The notes under the pieces: generated by a model
Database searches by the model: none
The model's input: the letters and a program-made list of their open reading frames with translations, nothing else
Told to the model about the DNA's origin: nothing
Made by a program: the position numbers and the translations under genes
Source: Burkholderiaceae bacterium
GTDB taxonomy: Bacteria; Pseudomonadota; Gammaproteobacteria; Burkholderiales; Burkholderiaceae_F
Direction of reading: 5' to 3'
Length of the DNA stretch: 55,434 nt
NCBI GenBank assembly: GCA_025055385.1
Contig: JANWXE010000148.1
Span: 1-55,434 of the forward strand
Shown: positions 24,375 to 36,070 of the stretch, one piece after another
Layout: each line of letters begins with the position of its first letter
Position numbering within the stretch: position 1 is the first letter of the stretch

Positions 24375-25328
24375 ATGACGACCGCTTACTCACCTGCGCC
24401 GAGCGTGTCAATGTCCGTGGAGTTCGATGCGACGCGTCTACACCACAAGGCGACGCGCCGCATCAAAGAACGCATCATTGAGCTGATCCTGTTCGTGGCG
24501 GCGTTTTCCGCCGTGGCGACGACGCTGGCTATCGTCTACATCTTAGTGCATGAGTCGATTGGCTTTTTCAACCATGTGTCGCTGAAAGATTTTCTAACCG
24601 ACACGATGTGGACACCGCTGTTTGCGGAGCCGCGCTACGGCATCCTGCCACTAGTGTCGGCAACGCTGACAGTGGCCGGTGTAGCGCTTGCGATCGCGAT
24701 TCCGATGGGCACGGTCGTCGCGATCTATTTGTCGGAGTTTGCGCCGCACTGGGTGCGGGAGACCGTCAAGCCGTTCCTCGAAATGCTAGAGGCCGTGCCG
24801 ACAGTTGTTTTTGGCTACTTTGCGCTGCTGTTTGTCACGCCACTGCTGCAGAAGTTGATTCCGGATCTGCCCGGGTTCAACATGCTGTCAGCGGGCATCG
24901 TCATCGGCATCTTTATCTTGCCCTATATCAGCTCGGTGGCGGAGGATGCGATGCGTGCCGTGCCGATGGCGATGCGCGAGGGCTCGTATGCGATGGGCGC
25001 GACGCGCTTCCAAACCGCGGTCTGGGTGGTCACGCCGGCGGCGTTATCGGGCATTATTGCTGCGTATATCCTCGCCATCTCGCGGGCAATTGGCGAGACG
25101 ATGGTGGTAGCGATTGCGGCGGGCCTGCAGCCAAACTTTACATTCAACCCCACCGAGCAAGGCGCGACGATCACCGCCTATATCGTCCAGGTCGCGCTCG
25201 GTGATTTGCCGCATGGGTCGATTGGCTATCAGAGCATCTTCGCGGCGGGGCTGACGTTGGTCGTAATGACGCTTGGCTTCAACGTTGTCGGGCATCTGCT
25301 GCGCAAGCGCTTCCGCGAGGCGTATTAA
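24375..25328 (+). CDS. pstC: Phosphate ABC transporter permease PstC
   Basis: Permease with FLEMLEAVPTVVFGYFALLFVTPLLQ; SRAIGETMVVAIAAG; order in pst operon. Confidence 0.96.
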   Translation: MTTAYSPAPSVSMSVEFDATRLHHKATRRIKERIIELILFVAAFSAVATTLAIVYILVHESIGFFNHVSLKDFLTDTMWTPLFAEPRYGILPLVSATLTVAGVALAIAIPMGTVVAIYLSEFAPHWVRETVKPFLEMLEAVPTVVFGYFALLFVTPLLQKLIPDLPGFNMLSAGIVIGIFILPYISSVAEDAMRAVPMAMREGSYAMGATRFQTAVWVVTPAALSGIIAAYILAISRAIGETMVVAIAAGLQPNFTFNPTEQGATITAYIVQVALGDLPHGSIGYQSIFAAGLTLVVMTLGFNVVGHLLRKRFREAY

Positions 25329-25331
25329 ACG

Positions 25332-26252
25332 ATGGACGCGCGAATTCAGGAGATGCGCGCGTTGATCGCGCGTCACAAGCTGAACGATCACATATTCGCG
25401 ATCGTCGGCCTCAGCTGCATGATGATTGGCGTGTTAATGCTGCTGACGGCGTTCATCGATCTGTTGATCGATGGCTATGGCCGCCTGCGGCCTGATTTCT
25501 TTCTGTCGTTCCCGTCGCGACGCCCCGAACAGGCTGGCATTCTGTCCGCCTGGGTGGGTACGGCGCTTGTCATGCTGGTGACGATGGTCACGGCGGTTCC
25601 GCTCGGCGTGGCGGCGGCAATTTACCTTGAGGAATATGCTCGCAAGAACTGGATTACCGATCTGATTGAGATTAATGTCACCAACCTGGCGGGCGTGCCG
25701 TCGATCGTCTACGGTTTACTGGCACTGGGGTTGTTCGTCTATCAATTTGGCTTCGGCCAAAGTATCTTATCGGCGGGTCTGACGCTGGCCTTGCTGATCC
25801 TGCCGATCGTGATCGTGTCCACGCGGGAGGCGCTGCGGGCAATTCCGCGCAGCATCCGCGAGGCGGCGTATGCAGTGGGTGCGACGCGCTGGCAGCTCGT
25901 CTCCGATCATTTGTTGCCCTATGCACGTGGCGGCATCCTTACCGGGGTAATCATTGGCCTGGCGCGCGCAATCGGAGAGACGGCACCGGTCATCACAATC
26001 GGGGCGCTTACGTTCATTGCTTTCCTGCCGCTAGATGTCGAGGCGCCGGTACGGTCGTTGATTAGTTTCGAATGGCTGCTGCAGCCATTTACCGTGCTGC
26101 CGATCCAAATGTTTAACTGGGTTTCTCGCCCAGAGAAGGCCTTTCATGCGAATGCGGCTGCCGCCGGCGTAGTGCTGATCGTAATGACACTTCTGATGAA
26201 CGGGCTGGCGATTTACCTGCGCTACAGCATCCGCAAGAAGATCAAATGGTGA
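25332..26252 (+). CDS. pstA: Phosphate ABC transporter permease PstA
   Basis: [55 protein letters not shown]. Confidence 0.96.
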   Translation: MDARIQEMRALIARHKLNDHIFAIVGLSCMMIGVLMLLTAFIDLLIDGYGRLRPDFFLSFPSRRPEQAGILSAWVGTALVMLVTMVTAVPLGVAAAIYLEEYARKNWITDLIEINVTNLAGVPSIVYGLLALGLFVYQFGFGQSILSAGLTLALLILPIVIVSTREALRAIPRSIREAAYAVGATRWQLVSDHLLPYARGGILTGVIIGLARAIGETAPVITIGALTFIAFLPLDVEAPVRSLISFEWLLQPFTVLPIQMFNWVSRPEKAFHANAAAAGVVLIVMTLLMNGLAIYLRYSIRKKIKW

Positions 26253-26256
26253 CCTC

Positions 26257-27066
26257 ATGAAGGCTGACACGCTGCCGCAGTATGCCGCCGCCACTCAGGC
26301 TACGCTGCCGGTCAAGGCGCAGAGTAAGAAATTGAGTTTTTACTACGGCGACTTTCATGCCCTGAAGTCCATTGACATGCCGGTGTACGAGCGTAAGGTG
26401 ACGGCGCTTATCGGCCCCTCGGGCTGCGGCAAGTCAACGTTTCTGCGGTGTTTTAACCGCATGCACGACCTGTATCCGGGCAACCGCTACGAAGGCGAAA
26501 TCATATTGCACCCGGACAACATCAACCTGCTGAGCAGCAAGGTGGACCCGATCGAGGTACGCATGCGCATCAGCATGGTGTTTCAAAAACCGAATCCATT
26601 TCCAAAGTCGATTTTCGAAAATGTCGCGTATAGCCTACGCGTGCGAGGCATTAAAAATAAGCGCTTGATCGAGGAAAAGGTCGAGGAGGCGCTACGCGGC
26701 GCGGCGCTGTGGGATGAAGTCAAAGACCGGTTAGACGATTTGGCCTTTAACCTTTCGGGCGGCCAGCAGCAGCGGCTGTGCATCGCGCGTGCGCTCGCTT
26801 CGGATCCTGAGCTGATCTTGTTTGACGAGCCGACCTCGGCGCTTGATCCGATCGCGACCGCCTCCATCGAAGAGCTAATCCACGACCTGAAATCGCGCGT
26901 GACGATTTTGATCGTGACGCACAACATGCAGCAAGCGGCGCGCTGCTCAGACTTTACGGCATTTATGTACCTGGGCGAGCTGGTCGAATTCGGGGATACA
27001 GACCAGATCTTCATCCGCCCAAAGAAAAAGCAGACGGAGGATTACATCACCGGCCGTTTCGGCTGA
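26257..27066 (+). CDS. pstB: Phosphate ABC transporter ATP-binding protein PstB
   Basis: [84 protein letters not shown]. Confidence 0.98.
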   Translation: MKADTLPQYAAATQATLPVKAQSKKLSFYYGDFHALKSIDMPVYERKVTALIGPSGCGKSTFLRCFNRMHDLYPGNRYEGEIILHPDNINLLSSKVDPIEVRMRISMVFQKPNPFPKSIFENVAYSLRVRGIKNKRLIEEKVEEALRGAALWDEVKDRLDDLAFNLSGGQQQRLCIARALASDPELILFDEPTSALDPIATASIEELIHDLKSRVTILIVTHNMQQAARCSDFTAFMYLGELVEFGDTDQIFIRPKKKQTEDYITGRFG

Positions 27067-27083
27067 CGTGGTGAGGGGCGGCG

Positions 27084-27800
27084 ATGAGCGGCGGCGAGCA
27101 TTTTTCTAAGCAGTACGACCAGGAACTGGAAGCGATGCGCTCGCGCGTGCTGCAAATGGGCGGCATCGTTGAAGCGCAGATCAAGTCGGCACTTGACGCG
27201 TTTGAGAATGCTGATCCAACGTTGGCGGATTCGGTCATTCAAGCTGATCGACGTGTCAATCAGCTGGAGATTGATTTAGACCGGCTGGTCAATCACGTGA
27301 TTGCTCGCCGCCAGCCGACCGCGGTTGATCTGCGCATGATCATGGGCGTGGCAAAAACGATCACGGACTTAGAGCGGATTGGGGACGAGGCAACCAAGAT
27401 TGCGCGTGCGGCGAAGTGGATCCGCGAGAAAAACACCGCGGCTCGGGTCAATCGGATTCCGGACATCCGTGCCTCCGGCGATATCGCGCACGCCATGCTG
27501 CGCCGCTCTTTAGATGCGTTTGCTCGCCTAGATGCGCAGGAGGCAGCGACGATTATCCGCGACGACGCTGGCGTGGACGAGCGCTTCCGCGCGATCTTGC
27601 GGCAGCTAGTCACTTTCATGATGGAAGATCCGCGGTCGATTTCTGCATCAATCGATACGGTGTGGGTCGCAAAGGCGATTGAGCGAATCGGAGACCACGC
27701 TAAAAACATCGCGGAACATGTGATTTTTATAGCGCACGGCGCCGACGTCAAACATATGTCGCCGGAGGACGTCGCGCGTGCTGTCGAACAAGCGAGCTGA
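27084..27800 (+). CDS. phoU: Phosphate signalling complex protein PhoU
   Basis: HFSKQYDQELEAMRSRVLQMGGIVEAQIKSALDAF; DLERIGDEATKIAR; IERIGDHAKNIAEHVIF. Confidence 0.96.
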   Translation: MSGGEHFSKQYDQELEAMRSRVLQMGGIVEAQIKSALDAFENADPTLADSVIQADRRVNQLEIDLDRLVNHVIARRQPTAVDLRMIMGVAKTITDLERIGDEATKIARAAKWIREKNTAARVNRIPDIRASGDIAHAMLRRSLDAFARLDAQEAATIIRDDAGVDERFRAILRQLVTFMMEDPRSISASIDTVWVAKAIERIGDHAKNIAEHVIFIAHGADVKHMSPEDVARAVEQAS

Positions 27801-28495
27801 TGAGTGTCAAGATTCTGGTCGTCGAAGATGAGCCAGCTATTCAGGAGCTGCTGCGGTTTGCGTGTGCGACGAACGGGTTTGCGGTGCGGGTGGCCGAATC
27901 GGCGCGTGGTGCGCAGCACGCGATCCGTGAGGCGCTACCGGATTTGGTGCTGCTGGATTGGATGCTTCCAGACCGCAGCGGGGTAGAGTTGCTGCGCGAG
28001 CTGCGCGGCAGTGATCGCACCCGCCATCTGCCTGTGATCATGTTGACCGCCAAGGGGGCAGAGAGCGACCGTGTCAGCGGCTTGGATGCCGGCGCCGACG
28101 ATTATGTGGTCAAGCCGTTCTCGCCGCGCGAGCTGGTGGCGCGCATTCGCGCGGTGTTCCGGCGGCGCGCTCCAGATAAAAGCGGCGAACCGATCCGGTA
28201 CGGCGCACTGCTGATTGATCCAGCGCGGCACGAGGTTCGTTTTGAAGATCGGCCGGTCAAAATGGGCATGGCCGAATACAAGCTGCTGAAGTTTCTTGCC
28301 TCACATGCCGAGCGTGTGTTCTCGCGCAGCCAGCTGTTGGATGGCGTCTGGGGTGACCACGTGTTCATCGATGAACGCACCGTTGACGTGCACGTACTGC
28401 GGCTGCGCAAAGCCTTGGCGACAGTGGGCGCGCAGCACCTCATCCAGACCGTACGCGGGCTCGGCTATCGGCTCGCTGCAGGCCCGAGCAGCTAA
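27800..28495 (+). CDS. phoB: Phosphate regulon response regulator PhoB
   Basis: ILVVEDEPAIQELLRFACATNGF; winged-helix C-terminus; pst operon context. Confidence 0.95.
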   Translation: MSVKILVVEDEPAIQELLRFACATNGFAVRVAESARGAQHAIREALPDLVLLDWMLPDRSGVELLRELRGSDRTRHLPVIMLTAKGAESDRVSGLDAGADDYVVKPFSPRELVARIRAVFRRRAPDKSGEPIRYGALLIDPARHEVRFEDRPVKMGMAEYKLLKFLASHAERVFSRSQLLDGVWGDHVFIDERTVDVHVLRLRKALATVGAQHLIQTVRGLGYRLAAGPSS

Positions 28496-28515
28496 GAGGA
28501 ATCACGCGGGCCCGT

Positions 28516-29856
28516 ATGGGCGAGCGTTTCCGTGAGCGCTTGCGCATTGTGGCTCCGGCGCTCCTGCGGCTTGCTTTAGTCGGCGCCGCCGCCCTCATTG
28601 TCGGCTATTTTCTCGGCGATCGCGTGGGCCTGTGGTTTGCACTCATCGGCTTCGGTGCGGCCTTGGCCTTTCATCTTTTTTACTTGTCTGCGCTCGGCGC
28701 ATGGCTAGCCCGTCCCTCGCTCGAGACGGTGCCAGAGGGCGTCGGTACCTGGGCAACCGTATTCTCACGCCTATACAAGAGCCGACGTGCAAGCGAGCTA
28801 AATGAACGCCGCTTGGCCGACAACGAGGCGCGCTTCCGTCGCACGATCAGCGCGTTGCCGGAAGGGCTCGTACTGGTGGATGCCCAGCTTCAAATCGAAT
28901 GGTGCAATCCAGTCGCTGAGCGCCATTTCGGTATTCGTCTGAGTGCCGATGCAGGCCTGCGCCTGACCAATCTGGTCCGCGATCCGGTCTTTGTCGCTTA
29001 TTTCACCTCAGCGGCATTCGATGCACCGCTGACATTCAAGCCGCTAGCCAACCCGGGGCTTGTGCTGTCTGTGCAGGTGATCGAGTTCGAGCCCCAGCGC
29101 ATGATCGTGCTGACGCGGGACGTCACACAAAGCGAACGCGTCGACGCGATGCGGCGTGATTTCATCGCCAACGTTTCGCACGAGCTGCGCACGCCATTGA
29201 CTGTGATTAGTGGCTTTCTTGAGACGCTGTTAGAGGGCGCGCCCCCGCTGGATGAGACGCGCGTGCATCATCTGCGGCTGATGTATGAGCAAGCGCAGCG
29301 CATGAACCGGCTCGTCGGGGATCTGTTGATGCTGTCGCGGCTGGAATCGCAGGAGCAGCCGCCAGCGGACGAAACGGTGGACATCGTGCAACTCGTGCAC
29401 GAGATCGCCGATGAGGCGCGCGTCTTGTCAGGTGGGCGTCATCGCATCCTGGTGGACTGCGCGCAGCTGTCCGTGCGTGGCAGCCGTGAAGAGCTGCGAA
29501 GTGCGTTTTCTAATCTGGTGTCAAACGCGATCCGTTACACGCCTGACGGTGGTCGAATTAGCCTGCGCTGGCGGGCGACAAGCGCGGGGGCGGCTTTCGA
29601 GGTCGAAGATACGGGCATCGGTATCGCGCCTGAGCACATCCCGCGTCTGACCGAGCGTTTTTATCGCGTCGATAAGAGCCGGTCGCGTGAAACCGGTGGT
29701 ACCGGCCTTGGGCTGGCGATCGTCAAGCACGTGCTGGCACGTCATCAGGGCCAGCTCGTGATTGAGTCCGCCGTAGGACGCGGCAGCACGTTTGCTGCGC
29801 ATCTGCCCCGTGAGCGGATTATCGAGGGCGCAGAAAGTCAGCTGCGTGCGGCGTAA
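28516..29856 (+). CDS. phoR: Phosphate regulon sensor histidine kinase PhoR
   Basis: Two N-terminal TM segments, [46 protein letters not shown]. Confidence 0.95.
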   Translation: MGERFRERLRIVAPALLRLALVGAAALIVGYFLGDRVGLWFALIGFGAALAFHLFYLSALGAWLARPSLETVPEGVGTWATVFSRLYKSRRASELNERRLADNEARFRRTISALPEGLVLVDAQLQIEWCNPVAERHFGIRLSADAGLRLTNLVRDPVFVAYFTSAAFDAPLTFKPLANPGLVLSVQVIEFEPQRMIVLTRDVTQSERVDAMRRDFIANVSHELRTPLTVISGFLETLLEGAPPLDETRVHHLRLMYEQAQRMNRLVGDLLMLSRLESQEQPPADETVDIVQLVHEIADEARVLSGGRHRILVDCAQLSVRGSREELRSAFSNLVSNAIRYTPDGGRISLRWRATSAGAAFEVEDTGIGIAPEHIPRLTERFYRVDKSRSRETGGTGLGLAIVKHVLARHQGQLVIESAVGRGSTFAAHLPRERIIEGAESQLRAA

Positions 29857-29906
29857 GCAGGCGCGGCTGGCGCGCGCGGCGCTGTGCCGGTATGATTCGC
29901 GTTCTC

Positions 29907-29984
<78 letters not shown>

Positions 29985-30034
29985 CTCCCGGCTGCCTGCG
30001 CCCGGAATGCGGTCTGTCGCCGACCGGAGTCGAC

Positions 30035-30111
<77 letters not shown>

Positions 30112-30125
30112 GACGGAGGGTCCAT

Positions 30126-30201
30126 GGTGGCCGTAGCTCAACGGTAGAGTCCCGGATTGTGATTCCGGTTGTTGTGGGTTCGAGTCCCATCGGCCACCCC
30201 A
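30126..30201 (+). tRNA. tRNA-His (anticodon GTG, with encoded G-1)
   Basis: GGTGGCCGTAGCTCAACGGTAGAGTCCCGGATTGTGATTCCGGTTGTTGTGGGTTCGAGTCCCATCGGCCACCCCA; G-1:C73 pair typical of tRNA-His. Confidence 0.97.
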
Positions 30202-30217
30202 TATCATCGCAAGCGAT

Positions 30218-30775
30218 ATGAGCAAGGCGTTCGTGAAAGAACTTGACGACGCCGACGATGAGGACGTCGCTGCGCCGGCGCTTCCGGCTGGCACCAAAAA
30301 TTACATCACGCCAGCGGGCTACGCACGGCTAAAAAGCGAGCTGTTGCACCTGCTGAACGTTGAGCGGCCCGAGGTCGTGCGTACTGTGTCGTGGGCAGCG
30401 TCCAACGGTGACCGCTCCGAAAACGGCGACTACATTTATGGCAAGAAGCGGTTGCGCGAAATCGACCGTCGCATTCGCTTCTTGACGAAGCGCCTGGATG
30501 CTGCCGTGGTTGTCGATCCGGCGGGACGCGAGGCTACCGATCAGATTTTCTTCGGAGCCACTGTACGCTACGCCACGGCGAGCGGCGAGGAGCGCGAAAT
30601 CACAATCGTCGGCGTCGATGAAGTCGACCCGGCACGGGGGTACGTCAGCTGGATTTCCCCCATTGCTCGCGCGTTAATTAAGGCACGCGAGGGCGACACG
30701 GTGACGGTGCGCACGCCAGCCGGCGTCGAGACACTGGAAATCCTCGAAGTCCGCTACGGGCCAGCAGGCGGCTAA
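30218..30775 (+). CDS. greB: Transcription elongation factor GreB
   Basis: NYITPAGYARLKSELLHLLNVERPEVVRTVSWAASNGDRSENGDYIYGKKRLREIDRRIRFLTKRLD. Confidence 0.96.
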   Translation: MSKAFVKELDDADDEDVAAPALPAGTKNYITPAGYARLKSELLHLLNVERPEVVRTVSWAASNGDRSENGDYIYGKKRLREIDRRIRFLTKRLDAAVVVDPAGREATDQIFFGATVRYATASGEEREITIVGVDEVDPARGYVSWISPIARALIKAREGDTVTVRTPAGVETLEILEVRYGPAGG

Positions 30776-33075
30776 ACGCGCGCGTCTGCGTCCTCGCCGC
30801 TGGCACGGCCGGCGCGCACCCGTGTGACGCGCGAAACTTGTTTAATCCTACGCAGTGTGCGTATCAGGCGCGCCAGATGTTGGCGGTCTTTCACTTGCAG
30901 CTTAAAGTGAATAAGTGCTTGCTCGGCGTTGTCGTCCTCGAGGTGCACGCTCAGAATATTCGAGTCGGCCTCGGCCAAGGCCACTGCAATGCGGCCCAAG
31001 ACACCGCGTTCGTTGGCAGCCGACACATTCAGGTTAACCGCGTAGCTGCCGGCAATTTCATCGGCCCACTGCAGGTCAACCCACCGTTCGGGATCAGCGC
31101 GACGGGCGCGCTGCGCATAAGGGCAATCCGTCTGATGCACGGCCAAACCTTGGTCTTTCCGCATGTGGCCGACGATGTCATCGCCAGGTATCGGTGTGCA
31201 ACAGTTGGCCATTTGCAGCGCCATTCCCTCGGTGCCGCGGATGATGACCGGGGCGGCGCTGCGCGCCAGCGCGCTACCGTCAGGTGGCAGCACGCCCAAG
31301 GCGAGCTGCCTGGCTACGACTGCCGCTAGGCGACGTCCTAAACCGATATCCGCGAGAATTTCTTCCCTGTCTTTAGCTTGCGCTTCGCGTACTAACGCAT
31401 CCCAACGCTCCGGCGGGATTTCCGCCAACGCGATGCCTAATTGGCGTGCCGCCTGTGACAGCAGGCTCTCGCCGAGCGCAATTGATTCCTCGCGCTTCAT
31501 CCGGCGCAAGAAATGGCGGATTTCTGCGCGCGCGCGCCCCGTGCGGACAAATGACAGCCAGCTCGGGTTGGGGCGCGCGACAGGGCCGGTGATGATCTCC
31601 ACCACGTCGCCATTGCGCAGCTCGGTACGCAGCGGCTGTACCTCGCCGTTAATGCGCGCGGCTACGCAGCGGTTGCCCACGTCGGTGTGGATGCTGTAGG
31701 CAAAGTCGACGGCCGTGGCGGCCCGCGGAAGCGAAACGATTTTTCCCTTTGGCGTAAAGACGTACACCTTGTCTGGAAACAGGTCAACCTTGATGTTTTC
31801 CATCAGCTCAGCCGAATCGCCGCTTTGACTCTGGATTTCCAGCAGCGATTGCAACCACTGATGGGTACGCGACTGCAACTCCGACAGCGAGGTGTCGTCT
31901 TCCTTGTACAACCAGTGGGCCGCGACTCCCGATTCGGCGACGTGGTGCATCTCAGGGGTGCGTATCTGAAATTCCACCGGCATGCCATAGGGTCCGATGA
32001 CCGTCGTGTGCAGCGACTGGTAGCCGTTGACCTTCGGGATTGCGATGTAATCCTTAAAGCGCCCGGGTACGGGCTTAAACAGTGAATGCAGAACACCGAG
32101 GGCGAGATAGCAATCCGAGCGCGTCGGCACCACGACGCGAAGGCCGTAGATGTCGAGCACCTCCGAGAAGGACAAGTGTTTTTCGACCATCTTGCGGTAA
32201 ATACCGTAGATGGTCTTCTCGCGGCCTTGGATCTCGGCCTTAATCTTGGCGTTGGCCAGCCCTTTGCGCACGGTCTCGTAGATTTTGCCGAGCACCTCGC
32301 GCCGGTTGCCCCGGGCGGCGAGCACCGCTTTTTGCAATGTGCGGTATCGCAGCGGGTGCAGGCGAGCGAAGCTCTGCTCTTGCAGTTCGCGATACAGCGC
32401 GTTCAGTCCGAGGCGGTGTGCGATCGGAGCGTAGATCTCAAGTGTTTCCCGCGCAATGCGACGCCGTTTCTCCGGCTCCATCGCATCAAGGGTACGTACG
32501 TTGTGCAGGCGATCGGCGAGCTTGATCAGAATCACGCGCACGTCGCGCGCCATCGCCAGCAGCATCTTGCGAAAGCTCTCGGCCTGTTGCTGCTCGGTGG
32601 AATCGAAGCGCAGGCGGTCAAGCTTCGACACACCGTCGACCAGCTCCGCCACGACGGGACCGAATTTCGCCGCCAATTCTTGCTTTGAAATACCGGAATC
32701 TTCGAGCACATCGTGCAGCAAAGCGGCCTGAATGGCGGCAGCATCCAGTTTCCACTCGGCCAAGGTCTCGGCGACCGCGATCGGGTGCGTAATGTAGGGC
32801 TCGCCGCTTTTGCGAAACTGTCCTAAGTGCGCGGCATCGGAGAAGCGGTATGCCTCTTTGACCTTCTGCAGATCGGCGTGACTGAGGTAACCCTTCAAGC
32901 GCTCGGTGAGGGCCGCAAAGCTTACAACGGCAGGGGAGCGAGGCTCCTCAGCCTGAGCGTCACCACGCCATACGGCCTTGCCGGCGCGCCGCAGGGCCTC
33001 GGCGGCGCGCCGCGCTAGCCCGCCGGGCGAATAACCGGGGGTGACATCCGAGGGGGCTGGGTTGGAAGCCGCCAT
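30772..33075 (-). CDS. spoT: Bifunctional (p)ppGpp synthetase/hydrolase (RelA/SpoT family)
   Basis: HD domain ALLHDVLEDSG, synthetase DIYGLRVVVPTRSDCYLALGVLHSLFKPVPGRFKDYIAIPKVNGYQSLHTTV, TGS and ACT domains; next to rpoZ. Confidence 0.97.
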   Translation of the reverse strand: MAASNPAPSDVTPGYSPGGLARRAAEALRRAGKAVWRGDAQAEEPRSPAVVSFAALTERLKGYLSHADLQKVKEAYRFSDAAHLGQFRKSGEPYITHPIAVAETLAEWKLDAAAIQAALLHDVLEDSGISKQELAAKFGPVVAELVDGVSKLDRLRFDSTEQQQAESFRKMLLAMARDVRVILIKLADRLHNVRTLDAMEPEKRRRIARETLEIYAPIAHRLGLNALYRELQEQSFARLHPLRYRTLQKAVLAARGNRREVLGKIYETVRKGLANAKIKAEIQGREKTIYGIYRKMVEKHLSFSEVLDIYGLRVVVPTRSDCYLALGVLHSLFKPVPGRFKDYIAIPKVNGYQSLHTTVIGPYGMPVEFQIRTPEMHHVAESGVAAHWLYKEDDTSLSELQSRTHQWLQSLLEIQSQSGDSAELMENIKVDLFPDKVYVFTPKGKIVSLPRAATAVDFAYSIHTDVGNRCVAARINGEVQPLRTELRNGDVVEIITGPVARPNPSWLSFVRTGRARAEIRHFLRRMKREESIALGESLLSQAARQLGIALAEIPPERWDALVREAQAKDREEILADIGLGRRLAAVVARQLALGVLPPDGSALARSAAPVIIRGTEGMALQMANCCTPIPGDDIVGHMRKDQGLAVHQTDCPYAQRARRADPERWVDLQWADEIAGSYAVNLNVSAANERGVLGRIAVALAEADSNILSVHLEDDNAEQALIHFKLQVKDRQHLARLIRTLRRIKQVSRVTRVRAGRASGEDADARV

Positions 33076-33139
33076 GCGAAACAGCCTTCAGCGCACTACG
33101 CCCTCGCGGCCGTTCCGCTTGGTGTGTGCTCGCCTTGCC

Positions 33140-33343
33140 TCAGGTCGGCACCTTGCGCAGCATCTCAATGCCGACCTTCTGTGCGGCGATCTCGCGTAGC
33201 GCGGCAACCGCCGGCTTATCTTTCGTTTCGATTTTCGGCGTATGGCCATGTGCAAGCTGGCGAGCGCGGTAGGCGGCAGCCAACGCAAGCTGAAATCGGT
33301 TCGGAATGTGCTGCAGACAGTCTTCGACAGTGATGCGCGCCAT
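33140..33343 (-). CDS. rpoZ: RNA polymerase omega subunit
   Basis: [33 protein letters not shown]; between gmk and spoT. Confidence 0.97.
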   Translation of the reverse strand: MARITVEDCLQHIPNRFQLALAAAYRARQLAHGHTPKIETKDKPAVAALREIAAQKVGIEMLRKVPT

Positions 33344-33388
33344 GGCTAACTCCGGAATTTGCGGCCTGTAATGATTGTATCGCGAGGC

Positions 33389-34021
33389 TTAGGCCGGGAT
33401 ACCGAGCTGTACGAACAGCGCGTGGTGCCGCGCCGCCTGACTGCGGTAACGCAGGCGGGCAGCGGTGACGATCGCGCTCAGCTCTGCAAGGGCGCGCTCG
33501 AAGTCCTCGTTGATTACGATGTAGTCAAACTCGGGGGCATGCGCGATCTCGCTGCCGGCGGCCAGCAGCCGACGCGCAATCACAGCTGGCGCGTCCTGCC
33601 CGCGCTTGTGCAGCCGCTGCTCCAGCGCCTCGATTGACGGCGGCAAAATGAAAATACCGATCGCATCGCGAAACACCTGCTTGACCTGCCGCGCGCCCTG
33701 CCAGTCGATTTCCAGCAGCACGTCGCGCCCTTCACGCATTCGTTCTTCGATCCACTGGCGCGAGGTCGCGTAGAAATTGCCGTGCACTTCGGCACTTTCG
33801 AGGAACTCGCCGCGCATGCGCCGGGCCTCGAACTCGTCGACTGAGACGAAGTGGTATTCGCGGCCATTGACTTCTCCGGGCCGCGGTGGCCGCGTGGTAT
33901 ACGAAATCGATAGCGCAATGGCGGGGTCGCGTGCCAGCAGCGCGTTCACCAGGGTGGACTTGCCAGCACCGGATGGCGCGACCACAAGAAAGACGTTGCC
34001 GGCGTAGCGTTCATTGCTCAT
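33389..34021 (-). CDS. gmk: Guanylate kinase
   Basis: [52 protein letters not shown]. Confidence 0.98.
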   Translation of the reverse strand: MSNERYAGNVFLVVAPSGAGKSTLVNALLARDPAIALSISYTTRPPRPGEVNGREYHFVSVDEFEARRMRGEFLESAEVHGNFYATSRQWIEERMREGRDVLLEIDWQGARQVKQVFRDAIGIFILPPSIEALEQRLHKRGQDAPAVIARRLLAAGSEIAHAPEFDYIVINEDFERALAELSAIVTAARLRYRSQAARHHALFVQLGIPA

Positions 34022-34024
34022 CGC

Positions 34025-34924
34025 TTACTCCAGGTTTTGGACCTGCTCGCGCATCTGCTCGATGATGAGCTTCAGCTCGACGGCCGCCTGTGTCATTTCC
34101 ACGGCTGCTGCCTTCGCGCCAAGCGTATTGGCCTCACGTTGTAGCTCTTGCATCAAGAAGTCCAGACGCCGCCCGACCGGCCCGCCCGCGTCCAGCGCGC
34201 GGCGCACTTCGCCAACGTGAGTCGTAAGGCGCTGCAGCTCCTCTTCGATGTCAGCGCGTAACCCGTACAACGTCACTTCTTGGCGGATGCGGTCGGTGAT
34301 TTCCTCGCGCGTCAGGGTGCCGCCGGTCAGCGCAGGCAAGAGCGCTTTTTCCAACCGTTCAGCCAGCTTGCGCTCCATTGCGGCCATCAGGTCGGGGACA
34401 CGTCCGCGCAGCTGCGCGACGATGGACTCGATGGCGTCGCAATGATTGCGCAATGCGGTGGCTAGCGCGCCGCCCTCTCGCGCGCGCGCATCCCGCACGG
34501 CCTCCAAGGCCTCGTCCAGGGCGGCGATGACGGCCGTATGCAGCTGCTGCGGATCCGCTGCCGGAGCGACAAGCACGCCGTCGAAGGCCAGGATATCGCC
34601 CACGCTAAGCGGCGTCGCTTCCGGATACAGTTGGCGCACACGCGCCGCCAGGCGCGCGACCCGGGCAAGGGCCGTTTCGTCCAGTTCGCTGGCGGCTGCG
34701 AGTGGGTCGCGCTGCAACCAGACACGGCAGTCGATTTTGCCGCGCGTTAGCGCGGTTGCGATGCGCTCACGCACCACGGGCTCCAGCGCACGTAAGTCAT
34801 CAGCTAGGCGCAGTCCGATATCGAGAAAGCGGGCGTTGACCGTACGCAGCTCCACTGTCAGCGGACCGATCGAGGTCGGCCGCGCGGCAGCGCCAAAGCC
34901 GGTCATGCTCGAAATAGCGGGCAT
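34025..34924 (-). CDS. yicC: YicC family endoribonuclease-like protein
   Basis: ISSMTGFGAAARPTSIGPLTVELRTVNARFLDIGLRL; C-terminal YicC/DUF1732 region. Confidence 0.95.
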   Translation of the reverse strand: MPAISSMTGFGAAARPTSIGPLTVELRTVNARFLDIGLRLADDLRALEPVVRERIATALTRGKIDCRVWLQRDPLAAASELDETALARVARLAARVRQLYPEATPLSVGDILAFDGVLVAPAADPQQLHTAVIAALDEALEAVRDARAREGGALATALRNHCDAIESIVAQLRGRVPDLMAAMERKLAERLEKALLPALTGGTLTREEITDRIRQEVTLYGLRADIEEELQRLTTHVGEVRRALDAGGPVGRRLDFLMQELQREANTLGAKAAAVEMTQAAVELKLIIEQMREQVQNLE

Positions 34925-35060
34925 GATGCGGGAAAATAAGGCTTTATCGCAGTTTTGCAGAGCCGGCTGTGTGGGCGCTTTTGGCTAGAATCGAGTCGGC
35001 TTTGCGCTGCAGAAGTTCGCATCACCGCACCTGCCTTTACCGCCTGCGACTCATCGAGAC

Positions 35061-36056
35061 ATGGCCGCGCAAAACAACGCCGCACTACCGGAAGGCACCG
35101 AAGTCGGTGGTTACCGCATTGTAAAGAAGATATCGAGCGGGGGTTTTTCAATTGTTTATTTGGCCACGGACCCGCAGGGACAGTCCGTGGCAATCAAGGA
35201 GTACATGCCGGCGGCGCTGGCGCAGCGGAAAGCGGGTGAGTTCTGCCCGTATGTGGCGCCGGAAAATTTGAACACGTACCGCATCGGGCTAAAGTGCTTT
35301 TTCGAGGAGGGCCGCGCGCTTGCCTCGATTTATCACCCGAACGTTGTGCGCGTGCTTAATTTTTTTCGCGCCAACGACACGGTGTATATGGTGATGCAGT
35401 ACGAGTCGGGGCGCTCGCTGCAGGAGCACATCTTGCGCAACCGCAGCAAGGACCATAAGGACGTGCTGTCGGAGCGCTTCATCCGCCGCGTGTTTACGCA
35501 GGTGATGAACGGGTTGCGCGAGGTGCACTCAAACCGACTGCTCCATCTAGACGTGAAGCCGGCCAACATCTACCTGCGCATGGACGGTACACCAATCCTG
35601 CTGGATTTCGGCGCCGCCCGGCAGACCCTGCAACGCGATATCAGCAAAACCTACCCGATGTACACGCCCGGCTTTGCGGCGCCAGAGCTCTACAAGCGGG
35701 ACGCCGAACTCGGCCCGTGGACCGACGTCTACTCGATCGGTGCTTGCATCTACGCCTGCATGTCGGGTATGCCGCCGCAGGAATCCGACCAGCGCTTAAA
35801 AGACGACAAAATGCCGCAGGCGCTGCGGTCATTCCGCGGGCTGTATTCGTCGCAGTTAATTTCTATGGTTGAGCGTTGCCTGCGGCTGAATTCGTTGGAA
35901 CGCCCGCAGACGATCTACGCTGTGCAAAAAGAGCTCGTGCACAACGTGCCGGAGAAGCCGGAGTTTTCCTTTGCCGAGCGTGCAGGCGCCCGTCTGCGGC
36001 ACGCCAAGGAGCGCGTCAGCCGTTTCATGCGCGAACACAACATTACCTGGTTTTAG
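35061..36056 (+). CDS. Serine/threonine protein kinase (Hanks type), no evident TM segment
   Basis: VGGYRIVKKISSGGFSIVYLATD, HLDVKPANIYL, LLDFGAAR. Confidence 0.93.
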   Translation: MAAQNNAALPEGTEVGGYRIVKKISSGGFSIVYLATDPQGQSVAIKEYMPAALAQRKAGEFCPYVAPENLNTYRIGLKCFFEEGRALASIYHPNVVRVLNFFRANDTVYMVMQYESGRSLQEHILRNRSKDHKDVLSERFIRRVFTQVMNGLREVHSNRLLHLDVKPANIYLRMDGTPILLDFGAARQTLQRDISKTYPMYTPGFAAPELYKRDAELGPWTDVYSIGACIYACMSGMPPQESDQRLKDDKMPQALRSFRGLYSSQLISMVERCLRLNSLERPQTIYAVQKELVHNVPEKPEFSFAERAGARLRHAKERVSRFMREHNITWF

Positions 36057-36070
36057 GCGGGGAGGCGAGG